Positions 27,251-37,381 of a DNA stretch of 64,000 bases are shown here, piece by piece. The stretch lies in NCBI GenBank assembly GCA_947460825.1, contig CANHHA010000001.1:149572-213571 (forward strand). Direction: 5' to 3'. Numbering within the stretch: position 1 is the stretch's first letter; each line of letters opens with the position of its first letter. The notes under the pieces are model-generated. The model did no database searches. It saw only the letters and a list, made by a program, of their open reading frames with translations, and was not told the origin of the DNA. Both the position numbers and the translations under genes were made by a program. Source of the DNA: Flavobacteriales bacterium. GTDB taxonomy: Bacteria > Bacteroidota > Bacteroidia > Flavobacteriales_D > Crocinitomicaceae.

Positions 27251-28398
27251 AACGCTTACTCTACATCAGCCAAAAACCACATCATCCCATAATCGATGGT
27301 GGAAGTCAAGCCATTGCCTCTTTTTTCCATGGACTCCTTCAATGCCGAGACGTCGCACTTACCTATGCGCCGATTTGTACGAAAAAACATCCCGGAGATT
27401 TTTCAGCCGTAGATCACGCCATTCAACTTATACCACTGCGGATCGATACATCCATAACCATGAAAGTACTGCGTTATGCCGTGTCTGCTCCGATGAATGT
27501 GCTCAGATACAGTACCTCTGAAGCCATGTCCACCCTCTACTCTCGAGACTCCATTCAACAATTTGACGTGGTCATTTGTGACGGTTTTTATGCTCTTACC
27601 ATTGTGCCTAAATCTTGGTTTGCATCAAAACGAATCATTTACCGATCACACAACCTCGAACATGAACATTGGAAACAGCGCGCGCAGTTTATGCCTTGGT
27701 ATCTGCGTTGGTTTTACAAACGAATTAGCAGGCAAATGAAGCGCTTAGAGCAATCTTTAGTGGGTGCAGCTCATGCTGTACTCAGTATTTCACACGAGGA
27801 AACGCTTACGTTGCGGAATTGGAATGTAAATACGCACACCTGTTATCCAGTTTTGAAGACCAAAGATGAACTCATCAAGGATAAAGCCAGCGAACCGTGT
27901 GTGGGATTTATTGGAAACTTCGATTGGTTTCCAAATGTGGATGCCGTGAATAAATTCATTGATGAAATTTGGCCATTAATTATCGCTAAACACCCTTCTG
28001 CAACACTAGAAATCGCAGGTCGGGGGTCTGAAATCTTTAACCATCCACAACATCGCATCAAAGGCCTTGGCTTCGTCGATTCCCTAGAAAATTATTATCA
28101 GCGACAACGGATCATGGTTAGTCCCTTAACGTATGGGACAGGGTTAAATATGAAAGTCATAGAAGCGTTATTGTATGGAAAAGTGATTGTAACAAGCGGG
28201 ATCAGCGTCCGTGGATTCGAAGATAAAACACCCTTTTTAATCGCTGATACACCTCAGGAATTTGCTGATTTCGTGCTAGCGCTATTGGGCAATTCGGACC
28301 AGAGAGAGACGCTTGAATCGGACATATCCGCCTATATCAATACTACCTTTGATGCAGAGACTTTTAAGACTCAACTAGAACAACGCATACATGGATAA
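27247..28398 (+). CDS. GT4-type glycosyltransferase
   Basis: 383 aa from the ATG at 27247 that overlaps the permease stop; the earlier ORF start is inside the permease. The N-terminus is LLYISQKPHHPIIDGGSQAI, and the C-terminal domain has VGFIGNFDWFPNVDA, ATLEIAGRGSEI and VSPLTYGTGLNMKVIEALLY, a GT4 subgroup that handles surface or lipid-linked glycans. It overlaps the next glycosyltransferase by 8 bp. Probably involved in LPS core or exopolysaccharide synthesis (inference). Confidence 0.85.
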   Translation: MKRLLYISQKPHHPIIDGGSQAIASFFHGLLQCRDVALTYAPICTKKHPGDFSAVDHAIQLIPLRIDTSITMKVLRYAVSAPMNVLRYSTSEAMSTLYSRDSIQQFDVVICDGFYALTIVPKSWFASKRIIYRSHNLEHEHWKQRAQFMPWYLRWFYKRISRQMKRLEQSLVGAAHAVLSISHEETLTLRNWNVNTHTCYPVLKTKDELIKDKASEPCVGFIGNFDWFPNVDAVNKFIDEIWPLIIAKHPSATLEIAGRGSEIFNHPQHRIKGLGFVDSLENYYQRQRIMVSPLTYGTGLNMKVIEALLYGKVIVTSGISVRGFEDKTPFLIADTPQEFADFVLALLGNSDQRETLESDISAYINTTFDAETFKTQLEQRIHG

Positions 28399-29569
28399 GC
28401 GACCTACCCTCCTTTTCATGACATCTCGATTTCCATATCCGCTAGAAAAAGGAGATAAATTACGCGCTTACCATTTAATCAAAGGCCTAAGCAAAACCCA
28501 TCAAATTCACTTGTTCGCCTTGAGCTCTGAATCTATTGATGCCTCGTGGATCAACGAACTGTCTCCGTATGTAGTATCCATTCAGCACTTCCATCTGAAT
28601 AAATTTGCACAATGGTTTCGATTAATTGGATGCTTATTTACGAATCAACCCTTTCAATTGGCGTATTTCACCTCTTATCAATTAAAACGAACCCTTAAAA
28701 AATCAATTTCAACCCTTTCTCCCGATCATATCTTTTGTCAGATGATCCGCCCAGCAGAGTACGTAAAAAATTATCATCGGTGTAACAAAACCATTGATTA
28801 CATGGATGCCTTATCCGTTGGTATGGAGCGAAGGGCTCAAAAAGCTCCGTGGTATACTCGGTGGATATTCAACATGGAAGCTGCACGACTTAAAGAATAT
28901 GAACAGCGTATTTTTAATTATTTTGAATTTCAAACGATGATAAGTCATCAGGATGTTCACTACATTGCTCATCCGGACCAACGCAAAATACGTGTAATTC
29001 CAAACGGTATTGATACGGAGTATTTCCACCCAATGAAAGACATTCAAGCCAGTTTTGATTTAGTGTTTGTAGGGAATTTATCCTACGCGCCAAATATTGA
29101 TGCGATGCGTTGGTTTGCAGAGCACCTACTAACGAAGCGACCAACATGGACCTTACTGATTGCGGGTGCAAATCCTTCACCAGCGTTCGTTCAGTCTTTA
29201 AAAAAATACCCAAACATTACAATCGAAGGGTGGCAGGAAGATATTCGCAGGGCCTATGCTAGAGGAAAGATATTTGTTGCTCCGATGCAGATAGGTACAG
29301 GCATGCAAAACAAACTCCTTGAAGCCATGGCTATGGGAATTCCATGCCTCACCACACCCTTGGCCAGTGAAGCCCTAGAAATAGTTCCGGGACGAGACCT
29401 GTGGGTAGGGAATAATGCAGAAGCCATGGAGGAACACATTGTGTATTTACTCGATAATCCAGAAGAAGCGGAGGCACTTGGAGATCAAGGAAGAAAAACG
29501 GTGCGGGAGATTTATGGTTGGGGACGTGCGGTGAACGCACTAGATGGCTTGATTACTCCCCGGCATTAA
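28391..29569 (+). CDS. GT4-type glycosyltransferase (Stp1-like)
   Basis: 392 aa. FMTSRFPYPLEKGDKLRAYH at the N-terminus and VFVGNLSYAPNIDAMRWF, IEGWQEDIRRAYARG and FVAPMQIGTGMQNKLLEAMA in the C-terminal domain match the Stp1-type sugar transferases seen with exopolysaccharide systems. It is related to the gene just upstream and probably arose by duplication. Its 3' end overlaps a convergent hypothetical gene by 17 bp. Confidence 0.85.
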   Translation: MDKRPTLLFMTSRFPYPLEKGDKLRAYHLIKGLSKTHQIHLFALSSESIDASWINELSPYVVSIQHFHLNKFAQWFRLIGCLFTNQPFQLAYFTSYQLKRTLKKSISTLSPDHIFCQMIRPAEYVKNYHRCNKTIDYMDALSVGMERRAQKAPWYTRWIFNMEAARLKEYEQRIFNYFEFQTMISHQDVHYIAHPDQRKIRVIPNGIDTEYFHPMKDIQASFDLVFVGNLSYAPNIDAMRWFAEHLLTKRPTWTLLIAGANPSPAFVQSLKKYPNITIEGWQEDIRRAYARGKIFVAPMQIGTGMQNKLLEAMAMGIPCLTTPLASEALEIVPGRDLWVGNNAEAMEEHIVYLLDNPEEAEALGDQGRKTVREIYGWGRAVNALDGLITPRH

Positions 29570-30263
29570 AGCGTTTGAAATGCTCGTATTTATCCTTGAT
29601 ATACGTGATTAATTCAAGTTCTGATGCCGTCTTTAAGAAATCGTCGTCTAGATTCAAAAACAGCATAAACGAATCGAAATCTGCTTCGGGTAAATCAATA
29701 ATGTCATAAGCGACATATAATCTCAAAAGTTCTTGCACCACTTTGCGTTGATCATCGCGATAAACTTGTGCTGCAATCCAACGTTTGTTTTGCTCTTTTT
29801 TAGAAAAGGCTTGATAAAGGGCTGTAATGGGACTTTCAAGAATATTTATTCCGGAAACCATTCGTGTATCAACCATGGCTAGGGCTGCACGCTCCTCTTT
29901 AATTTGTTCCAAGGTTTTTAACGGTTTCACCACAACTTCTGCCACTTCTTGAGGGAGGCGATCGATGTAAGCGAGCACATTGCATTGGCAATTGGAATCT
30001 GGTGTTACCTTAAACTCATAAATTGGATATTGTTTAACCGAGAGTGCAATGCGTTCGTTTGCCAAGGCATATACAGAAAAGGAACCACTGGGTTGACCAA
30101 AACTGGCCTTGCCACTGCTGCGATTCACGACCATTAGGTTATAAAAGCTTTGCGGTCGCAATGAATCTATGACACGACCTCGAATCAATACCTTATTGCA
30201 TTGTCCTTGTACAAAAAAGGAAATAAACAAGGTGCCTAAAAGAAATATGCTACAGTTTTTCAA
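29553..30263 (-). CDS. Exported protein with carboxypeptidase-regulatory-like domain
   Basis: 236 aa, TTG start, signal peptide SIFLLGTLFISFFVQGQ. The N-terminal ~90 residues (VLIRGRVIDSLRPQSFYNLM ... GSFSVYALANERIALSVK) look like the CarboxypepD_reg-like beta-sandwich common in Bacteroidota surface proteins. The C-terminal half is helical and unassigned. It overlaps the M50 protease gene by 14 bp, so they are probably co-transcribed. Confidence 0.65.
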   Translation of the reverse strand: MKNCSIFLLGTLFISFFVQGQCNKVLIRGRVIDSLRPQSFYNLMVVNRSSGKASFGQPSGSFSVYALANERIALSVKQYPIYEFKVTPDSNCQCNVLAYIDRLPQEVAEVVVKPLKTLEQIKEERAALAMVDTRMVSGINILESPITALYQAFSKKEQNKRWIAAQVYRDDQRKVVQELLRLYVAYDIIDLPEADFDSFMLFLNLDDDFLKTASELELITYIKDKYEHFKRFNAGE

Positions 30264-31185
30264 AATACCAATTAAAATCGAGGGTCAACAACAAGTAAAT
30301 GGGCAAGGCAAATAACACAATCCAGGCCAAAAACAGGAATACCTTCGCGAGTAGACTTAAATCTTGTGTGATTGGAGGAATCAACAAATCGCTCACATGC
30401 GCAGCTAGGTTAGAATTTCCCTCTTCAGTATAGGCATCTAGTTCAGCCAATACAGGTTTATCTTTGATGAGTACCTGTTTAATCATGTGGTAATCCCGAT
30501 TAGATAACTCCTCGTAGGTAACAATGTAATTTACATGTAATTCATTTAAGTCCTTCCTCAATTGATAGTTCTTTTGCATGGCGCGAACTCGAATCCCCAT
30601 GAGAAATCCAAAACCGGCAACTAACCAATCTTTCATTAAAAGTCCGAGGATAATTAATGCTAATGAAGAGATTAAGGCAAAAATCATTAAATATAAATCC
30701 CGTTGGCGAATGACAAGTAACTTCAGGATTTGACCACCATCTAAGGGATCGATAGGTAATAAATTGATCGCATTAACAAAAATGAAAATAAAGGAAAGCA
30801 GCAAGAGCCAATCCCACTGATAAACGCCGCTCAGGTAAAGACCTACAGACCCTAGAATTATCCCCGGAAACGGGCCAAAAATAACCACCAATAAACTCTC
30901 TTTTTGGGAATAACGATCTTTGCTTCCTTGAACAAAGGCCCCCATTAAGGGAATAAAAAGCATTCTAACATTTTCATAATTAAAGCGTTTCATCTGGCTA
31001 AAATGACCAAATTCATGCACGAGAAGTACTAAGACCAAAAAAAATACAAAATCTGCCCGGTCACTGTAAATACTCAAGAAAACTGCAATAAACAAGACAA
31101 TTGTAAATACGGTCAAGCCCCAATTGCTTTTAACTACTTGCTTGTGAAGATGTGGTTTTTCGGGGTACAATTCAAATTCTACCAT
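30250..31185 (-). CDS. Site-2 protease family (M50) membrane metalloprotease
   Basis: 311 aa with about six membrane segments. The zinc motif HEFGH is at 57-61, and the third ligand motif NLLPIDPLDGGQI has D149. No PDZ domain is seen. Possible roles are intramembrane cleavage of an anti-sigma factor or regulator; the target is unknown. It lies 3 bp downstream of ffh in the same direction. Confidence 0.8.
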   Translation of the reverse strand: MVEFELYPEKPHLHKQVVKSNWGLTVFTIVLFIAVFLSIYSDRADFVFFLVLVLLVHEFGHFSQMKRFNYENVRMLFIPLMGAFVQGSKDRYSQKESLLVVIFGPFPGIILGSVGLYLSGVYQWDWLLLLSFIFIFVNAINLLPIDPLDGGQILKLLVIRQRDLYLMIFALISSLALIILGLLMKDWLVAGFGFLMGIRVRAMQKNYQLRKDLNELHVNYIVTYEELSNRDYHMIKQVLIKDKPVLAELDAYTEEGNSNLAAHVSDLLIPPITQDLSLLAKVFLFLAWIVLFALPIYLLLTLDFNWYFEKL

Positions 31186-31188
31186 TGA

Positions 31189-32520
31189 CTAGCGCATGTT
31201 TTTCATTTGTCCCATCATGTTGGCCATATTTCGGGGGTTACTCATCATCTTCATCATCTTACGCATGTCCTCAAACTGCTTAATGAGCTTATTTACATCT
31301 TGTATGGTGGTACCACTTCCACTGGCTATTCTCGCCTTTCTGGAAGGATTTAAAATAGCCGGCATTGATCGTTCTTTCGGGGTCATGGAGCGAATAATGG
31401 CTTCCACTCCTTTGAACGCATCATCAGGAACATCTACTTCTTTCATGGCCTTAGACATCCCAGGAATCATCCCCATAAGGTCTTTTACATTCCCCATCTT
31501 TTTAATTTGTTCCAGTTGCCCTAAGAAATCATTAAAATCAAACTGATCTTTCATGATTTTCTTTTGCAAACGTCTTGCCTCCTCCTCATTAAACTGCTCT
31601 TGAGCCCGCTCCACTAAAGAAACAACGTCGCCCATCCCAAGAATTCGATCTGCCATCCTAGACGGATAAAACACATCCAAGGCATCCATTTTCTCGCCTG
31701 TACCAACAAATTTTATGGGCTTGTTAACGATGGACTTGATCGATAAGGCGGCACCGCCGCGTGTATCACCGTCTAGCTTTGTTAATACGACTCCATCGAA
31801 GTTGATTCGGTCGTTAAATGCTTTTGCGGTATTTACAGCATCTTGTCCGGTCATGGAATCCACTACGAACAGGGTTTCTGAAGGCTGAATCGCTGCTTTT
31901 ACTTGCGCAATTTCATCCATCATCGCTTCATCAACAGCCAAACGCCCCGCGGTATCTACGATAACTACATTAAAGCCTTTTGAACGCGCATGATTAAGTG
32001 CTTTGGTAGCAATGTTCACCGGACTTTTTTCTTCCCGGTCAGAAAACACCTCAATACCTAATTGCTCGCCGAGTACATGCAATTGATCAATCGCTGCCGG
32101 ACGATAGACATCGCAGGCTACGAGTAGTACATTTTTACCTTTTTTTGATTTTAAGTAGCTTCCGAGCTTTCCGGTAAATGTTGTTTTACCAGAACCTTGA
32201 AGACCCGACATGAGAATGACAGCAGGAGCTCCTTTTAAATTGATCTCTGACTCATTCCCTCCCATTAATTCCACCAATTCCTCATGACAAATCTTAATCA
32301 TGAGTTGTCCTGGAGAAACCGCGGTTAACACATCCCTTCCTAGGGCTTTTTCTTTAACCGTATTGGTAAATTGTTTGGCTGTATTAAAGTTGACATCGGC
32401 ATCTAGTAAAGCACGACGAACCTCTTTCAAGGTTTCAGCGACATTAATTTCTGTAATTTGACCTTGACCTTTCAGAACTTTGAACGCACGTTCAAATTTA
32501 TCCGTTAAATTTTCAAACAT
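31189..32520 (-). CDS. ffh: Signal recognition particle protein Ffh
   Basis: A 443-aa SRP GTPase. The N domain helices (about 1-90) are followed by the G domain with GLQGSGKTT (106-114), VIVDTAGR and TKLDGDTRGGAAL. The Met-rich M domain (about 300-443) ends MMKMMSNPRNMANMMGQMKN. With 4.5S RNA it targets nascent membrane proteins to FtsY/SecYEG. Family-typical length. Confidence 0.97.
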   Translation of the reverse strand: MFENLTDKFERAFKVLKGQGQITEINVAETLKEVRRALLDADVNFNTAKQFTNTVKEKALGRDVLTAVSPGQLMIKICHEELVELMGGNESEINLKGAPAVILMSGLQGSGKTTFTGKLGSYLKSKKGKNVLLVACDVYRPAAIDQLHVLGEQLGIEVFSDREEKSPVNIATKALNHARSKGFNVVIVDTAGRLAVDEAMMDEIAQVKAAIQPSETLFVVDSMTGQDAVNTAKAFNDRINFDGVVLTKLDGDTRGGAALSIKSIVNKPIKFVGTGEKMDALDVFYPSRMADRILGMGDVVSLVERAQEQFNEEEARRLQKKIMKDQFDFNDFLGQLEQIKKMGNVKDLMGMIPGMSKAMKEVDVPDDAFKGVEAIIRSMTPKERSMPAILNPSRKARIASGSGTTIQDVNKLIKQFEDMRKMMKMMSNPRNMANMMGQMKNMR

Positions 32521-32574
32521 ATGCTTTTGCTATTGAAGCTACAAAAGTAAGGAAATGTATGCATAATTGGAAGG

Positions 32575-34530
32575 TTATTCACCTACTAATCTCGGTTTAG
32601 CTAATTTCGAGTGGGTCCTACCGTAGCTAAAATAAATGATCAACCCAAGTGCCAACCAGATTGAGAAATACAACCAGTTTTCAGCTTTAATCTCACTCAT
32701 CATATACAAACAACTCAATAAGCCAAGCAATGGAATCATCGACAGATTTTTAAGGAAACTCATAATGGTGATAAAAATCGTAAACAAAATAAAAATCCAA
32801 CGCGGTATTTTATGTGCAAAGTGCTTGAACCCATAGTTATAGAAATGAGATTTCGGCAAATTCAGAAACTTCAAATCCTCTACCAAGGCTTTTGTTCCGT
32901 GAAGTTCATAATAAGCATCTACATTCCGCTTTGAAAACGTGAAGGAAGCATTCTTATCCTGAATAAGGTGATTTTTTAGGGACATAATTTGATTTGGATT
33001 CATGCCCTCGATCATTTCTGCCTTGGTTTTCAAGGACTCTTTATTCGTTATGAAATCTATCGTTTGCCGCTGAAATGCGGTAAAAAAGAATACCAATGTC
33101 CCAATAAGCAATACCGGCATAATGTATTTTCCATTCAAATAGGGAGTTCTGAATTTCCCGCGCGGAATATCCGTTCTGTGCTGCAGCATGAGCACACCGC
33201 CACACACTAGCACAAATGCAAATAAGGTACCAATGCTACAAAGATCTGTAACCATGGTTAAATTCATGAAAAGTGCAGGTACCGCAACCACAAAACCAAC
33301 TACGATGGTGGCAAAGGAAGGGGTCTTGTATTTTGGGTGAACCTTTGCAAATCGACTTGGTAACAACCCATCACGGCTCATACTCATCCAAATCCTTGGC
33401 TGTCCCATTTGAAAAACTAAAAGCACTGAAGCCATCGCAACTACTGCACTTACCGAAATAATTCCACTGAGATAGGGCAGGTTGATCTCAGTAAACACAA
33501 AGGATAATGGTTCACCTACGCGCAAGGTTTTGTAAGAGACAATACCGGTTAACACTAACGCAATGGCAATGTATAAAATCGTACAGATGATAATCGCCCA
33601 CATCATCCCGCGGGGTAAATCGCGTTGTGGATCTTCGCACTCCTCAGCGGTTGTTGATATAGCATCAAACCCAATGTAGGCAAAGAACACCGCCGATACG
33701 CCTTTCAAAACACCGCCAATCCCCTTTGGAGCAAAGGGATTCCAATTGGAAACATCGATGTAAAACACCCCCACTCCAATCACCAATAAAATAACGGCTA
33801 ATTTGATAATTACCATAGCATTCGATGCGTTTCGACTCTCTTTAATTCCTCGATAAACTAAAGCCGTAATTAAAATGATAATGAATAAAGCAGGCAAGTC
33901 TAAAATCACATGAAAGCCTAAAAACGTAGGACTTAGCTCGTAAGCACTGTAAGCGGTTTGTATTCCTTCAGGAATGTCTGTCAATGATTTCCCGGATTCC
34001 AATAAGGTCATTGCTTGCTGATGGCCTTTAAACGCTGAGAAATAATCCATTTGAGACCACAAGGGAATATGAATTCCATCAATTCCCAATCCTGAAATTT
34101 TGATGTTACTGAGCATGTCGGTGAAATAATCAGACCATGAAATAGCTACTGTAATGTTACCAATCGCATATTCCATAATCAAAGCCCAGCCTATGATCCA
34201 GGCAATAATCTCACCAAAGGCGACGTAAGAATACGTGTATGCACTACCGGAAACAGGCACAATTGATGCAAATTCAGCATAGGCAAAAGCCGCAAATCCA
34301 CAGGCAATTGCGGTGAATAAAAACAAGAAAATAACGGCAGGACCCGCCTGATAACTTGCCTCTCCGATGGTAGAAAAAATCCCTGCCCCAATAATCGCTG
34401 CTATACCAAATGCAGTTAAATCCCTTACCTTCAGGTGCTTTCCAAGCGCCCCATGTCCATCCGCTAATTGATTTGCTTCAAGTTGTTTGAGAATATCTGG
34501 TATTTGTTTTCTTCGAAATAAAGTGCGCAT
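32575..34530 (-). CDS. APC-family amino-acid permease
   Basis: A 651-aa transporter with 12 or more membrane segments. The first helix has TAFGIAAIIGAGIFSTIGEA, the APC substrate-binding break, and FFAYIGFDAISTTAEECEDP and PQRDLPRGM follow as in cationic amino-acid transporters (CAT/YfnA-like). A soluble insert of ~90 residues lies between late helices (about 490-580), which makes it longer than usual. The substrate is probably an amino acid; which one is not readable. Confidence 0.85.
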   Translation of the reverse strand: MRTLFRRKQIPDILKQLEANQLADGHGALGKHLKVRDLTAFGIAAIIGAGIFSTIGEASYQAGPAVIFLFLFTAIACGFAAFAYAEFASIVPVSGSAYTYSYVAFGEIIAWIIGWALIMEYAIGNITVAISWSDYFTDMLSNIKISGLGIDGIHIPLWSQMDYFSAFKGHQQAMTLLESGKSLTDIPEGIQTAYSAYELSPTFLGFHVILDLPALFIIILITALVYRGIKESRNASNAMVIIKLAVILLVIGVGVFYIDVSNWNPFAPKGIGGVLKGVSAVFFAYIGFDAISTTAEECEDPQRDLPRGMMWAIIICTILYIAIALVLTGIVSYKTLRVGEPLSFVFTEINLPYLSGIISVSAVVAMASVLLVFQMGQPRIWMSMSRDGLLPSRFAKVHPKYKTPSFATIVVGFVVAVPALFMNLTMVTDLCSIGTLFAFVLVCGGVLMLQHRTDIPRGKFRTPYLNGKYIMPVLLIGTLVFFFTAFQRQTIDFITNKESLKTKAEMIEGMNPNQIMSLKNHLIQDKNASFTFSKRNVDAYYELHGTKALVEDLKFLNLPKSHFYNYGFKHFAHKIPRWIFILFTIFITIMSFLKNLSMIPLLGLLSCLYMMSEIKAENWLYFSIWLALGLIIYFSYGRTHSKLAKPRLVGE

Positions 34531-34593
34531 AGTATGAATTGAACCCCTAAAATAGAAATATTTTTAAGATGAACCCTTTTTACCCACAAGTGT

Positions 34594-34601
34594 TACCTTT
34601 G
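34594..34601 (+). promoter_or_regulatory. Candidate -7 box of uvrA
   Basis: TACCTTTG fits TAnnTTTG and ends four bases before the GTG start, implying a leaderless uvrA message. Confidence 0.45.
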
Positions 34602-34605
34602 TATC

Positions 34606-37377
34606 GTGTCAAGATTCATCGAAATAAAAGGGGCAGCGGCGAATAATTTAAAACAAATTGATGCGCAGATTCCACATGGAAAAATCACCGTAATTACGGG
34701 GGTTTCAGGTTCTGGAAAATCAACCCTAGCGTTCGACACGCTATATGCGGAGGGACAACGACGTTTTATTGAATCCATGTCTTCTTACGCGCGGCAATTT
34801 CTAGGTAAATTGGAAAAACCGAAGGTTGATTACATCAAAGGTCTTTCCCCTGCGATTGCTATTCAGCAGAAAGTAATTTCCTCTAACCCGAGATCTACGG
34901 TGGGAACAACTACAGAGATTTATGACTTTTTAAAATTACTCTTCGCTCGAGAAGGAAAAACCTACTCTCCCGTTTCGAATCAAGAAGTGGTAAAAGATAC
35001 GCCATCAAGCATTTTAAACGCGATTCTTTCTCCCGAAGACTCCTCCTTTGCTGTGCTTTCACCCATTAAAGTAAATCCAAAACGAAGCACTTCTGAAGAA
35101 TTGCAAATAATTGCTAATGAGGGATTTATTCGAATCTATGTAAACAAAAAGATTACTTTAATTTCAGACATCTCTGAACTCGAGCCTTGCGAAGAAATCA
35201 CCGTTGTCATTGATCGATTCAAAACCACTCAATTAACCGAGCAAGAACAAGCGCAATTAATTGACTCCATTCAAATGGCCTTTGCTAAAAACGGTGGGAC
35301 CTGCGGGATACTGAACATGGCGAACCAAGAAATTACTTGGTTCAACAACCGATTCGAACGCGACGGCATGACCTTTCAGGAACCAAGTTTGCATTTCTTT
35401 ACCTTCAACAATCCCTTCGGTGCGTGTAAAACGTGTGAAGGTTTCGGAAGTGTGTTAGGCATTGATCCGAACTTAGTAATTCCTGATCCAAACTTAAGTA
35501 TTTATGAAGGCGCCATTTATCCTTGGAAAGGTGAGGTAATGGGTGAATACCTGCAGCAATTATTGGTTCAAGCACACAAATTTGAATTCCCGGTGCACAA
35601 AGCGTATCGGTTGTTAACGAGTGCTCAGCAAGAATTACTGTGGGAAGGAAACACTTATTTTACAGGACTTCGAGCGTTTTTTAAATTCATTGAAAGTCAA
35701 ACCTATAAAATTCAATACCGTGTGATGCTTTCCCGGTATAGAGGAAAGACCCAATGCCAAGAATGTCAGGGTACGCGACTCAGAGGCGATGCTGGTTATG
35801 TTAAATTCTATGGTAAATCACTCCAAGAGGTTGTCCTTATGCCGGTGAGTAAATTGCAAGGATTTTTTGAAGAAGCACAAGCGTCCATACCAACAAACAA
35901 TGTACTTAAACGGCTACTCCCGGAAATCATTCAACGCATTCGATTCTTGAATGAAGTCGGTCTGGGCTACCTTACCCTGAATCGTTCTACCAATACCTTG
36001 TCCGGCGGAGAATCTCAACGAATTCATTTGGCAACCTCCTTAGGCTCAAGCCTTGTGGGCTCCACCTATGTGTTGGATGAGCCATCGATTGGACTTCATC
36101 CAAGAGACACTAAAAACCTAATCCGCGTATTAAATTCTTTGAAGGAAATTGGAAATACGCTCGTGATCGTGGAGCATGAAGAAGAAGTTATTAAAGCCGC
36201 AGATCACCTGATTGATATAGGTCCTTACGCCGGAGAAAACGGGGGGACCGTTGTATTTCAAGGTAATTTAAGCGCATTTAAAAAGAATAAGGGCTTGACA
36301 GCGAACTATTTTAATGGTACAACGCGTATCCAAAGTCCCAGTGTTCGCCGAAAAGCGAGTTATTCCATTACCTTAAGCAATGCCAATTTGCACAATCTTA
36401 AAGAGGTTCACATTGAAATCCCGCTTCGCCAATTGGTTTGTATATCCGGGGTGTCCGGCTCTGGAAAATCTACGCTCCTTAAAACCTTATGCTATCCGGC
36501 GATAAAGCAAGCGTTATTTGATGCTAAAAACACCTTGTACCGTGGGTGTACCTTATCCGGAGATATTAATAAAATCAAGGAGATTGAACTCATTGATCAA
36601 AATCCGATTGGAAAAAGCTCACGAAGCAATCCGATTACCTACCTTAAAATCTTTGATGAAATCCGCGACCTCTATGCACGGCAGCCTTTAGCTAAAAATC
36701 GGAACTATAAACCCGGTTTCTTTAGCTTTAACGTGGAAGGCGGACGCTGTGATGCCTGTGATGGCGAAGGACTGGTAACCATTGGCATGCAATTCATGGC
36801 GGATATTCAATTGAAATGCGATACCTGTCAAGGAACTCGATTCAAGGAAGAAACCTTGGAAATTGTATATCGCCAAAAATCTATAGCCGATTTATTGGAA
36901 ATGACCTTAGACGATCTTTCTTCTTTTTTTCATGAAAGTTCCGATAAGAAAGAAAAGCATATCGCTTCCATGATACAACCCTTGCTGGACGTAGGCTTGG
37001 GGTATTTAAGAGCTGGTCAAGCCTCCAGCACACTTTCGGGCGGTGAAGCGCAACGCATCAAACTCGCATCGTTTTTGGCGAAAGGAAACAATCAAGCTCC
37101 TACCCTCTTTTTATTTGACGAACCCTCCACTGGACTTCACTATTACGACATTGAAAAACTGTTGCAATCCTTGCAGGCTTTGATCGCAAACGGACATAGT
37201 ATCGTTGTGATTGAACACAATTTAGACATTATTAAAACCGCAGACCATGTGATCGATATTGGTCCGGAAGGTGGTGAAGGCGGTGGAAAGATTGTATTTA
37301 CAGGAACTCCGGAGGACTTGGTGAACCAAACGGACAACTATACCGGAATTGCCCTTGCAGAAAAAGGCCTGAATTAG
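34606..37377 (+). CDS. uvrA: Excinuclease ABC subunit A
   Basis: 923 aa from a GTG start (MSRFIEIKGA). It has two ABC modules, Walker A GVSGSGKST at 32-40 and again at about 615, signatures TLSGGESQRI and TLSGGEAQRI, and QARQFLG-type SYARQFLGKLEKP. It finds DNA damage and loads UvrB. The second zinc module (CDACDGEG...CDTCQGTR) is intact. In the first module, only the distal pair CKTC remains: the proximal CPxC pair of E. coli UvrA is replaced by FERDG. I believe this variant is common in Bacteroidota UvrA, so loss of function is unlikely. Confidence 0.92.
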   Translation: MSRFIEIKGAAANNLKQIDAQIPHGKITVITGVSGSGKSTLAFDTLYAEGQRRFIESMSSYARQFLGKLEKPKVDYIKGLSPAIAIQQKVISSNPRSTVGTTTEIYDFLKLLFAREGKTYSPVSNQEVVKDTPSSILNAILSPEDSSFAVLSPIKVNPKRSTSEELQIIANEGFIRIYVNKKITLISDISELEPCEEITVVIDRFKTTQLTEQEQAQLIDSIQMAFAKNGGTCGILNMANQEITWFNNRFERDGMTFQEPSLHFFTFNNPFGACKTCEGFGSVLGIDPNLVIPDPNLSIYEGAIYPWKGEVMGEYLQQLLVQAHKFEFPVHKAYRLLTSAQQELLWEGNTYFTGLRAFFKFIESQTYKIQYRVMLSRYRGKTQCQECQGTRLRGDAGYVKFYGKSLQEVVLMPVSKLQGFFEEAQASIPTNNVLKRLLPEIIQRIRFLNEVGLGYLTLNRSTNTLSGGESQRIHLATSLGSSLVGSTYVLDEPSIGLHPRDTKNLIRVLNSLKEIGNTLVIVEHEEEVIKAADHLIDIGPYAGENGGTVVFQGNLSAFKKNKGLTANYFNGTTRIQSPSVRRKASYSITLSNANLHNLKEVHIEIPLRQLVCISGVSGSGKSTLLKTLCYPAIKQALFDAKNTLYRGCTLSGDINKIKEIELIDQNPIGKSSRSNPITYLKIFDEIRDLYARQPLAKNRNYKPGFFSFNVEGGRCDACDGEGLVTIGMQFMADIQLKCDTCQGTRFKEETLEIVYRQKSIADLLEMTLDDLSSFFHESSDKKEKHIASMIQPLLDVGLGYLRAGQASSTLSGGEAQRIKLASFLAKGNNQAPTLFLFDEPSTGLHYYDIEKLLQSLQALIANGHSIVVIEHNLDIIKTADHVIDIGPEGGEGGGKIVFTGTPEDLVNQTDNYTGIALAEKGLN

Positions 37378-37381
37378 GGAA

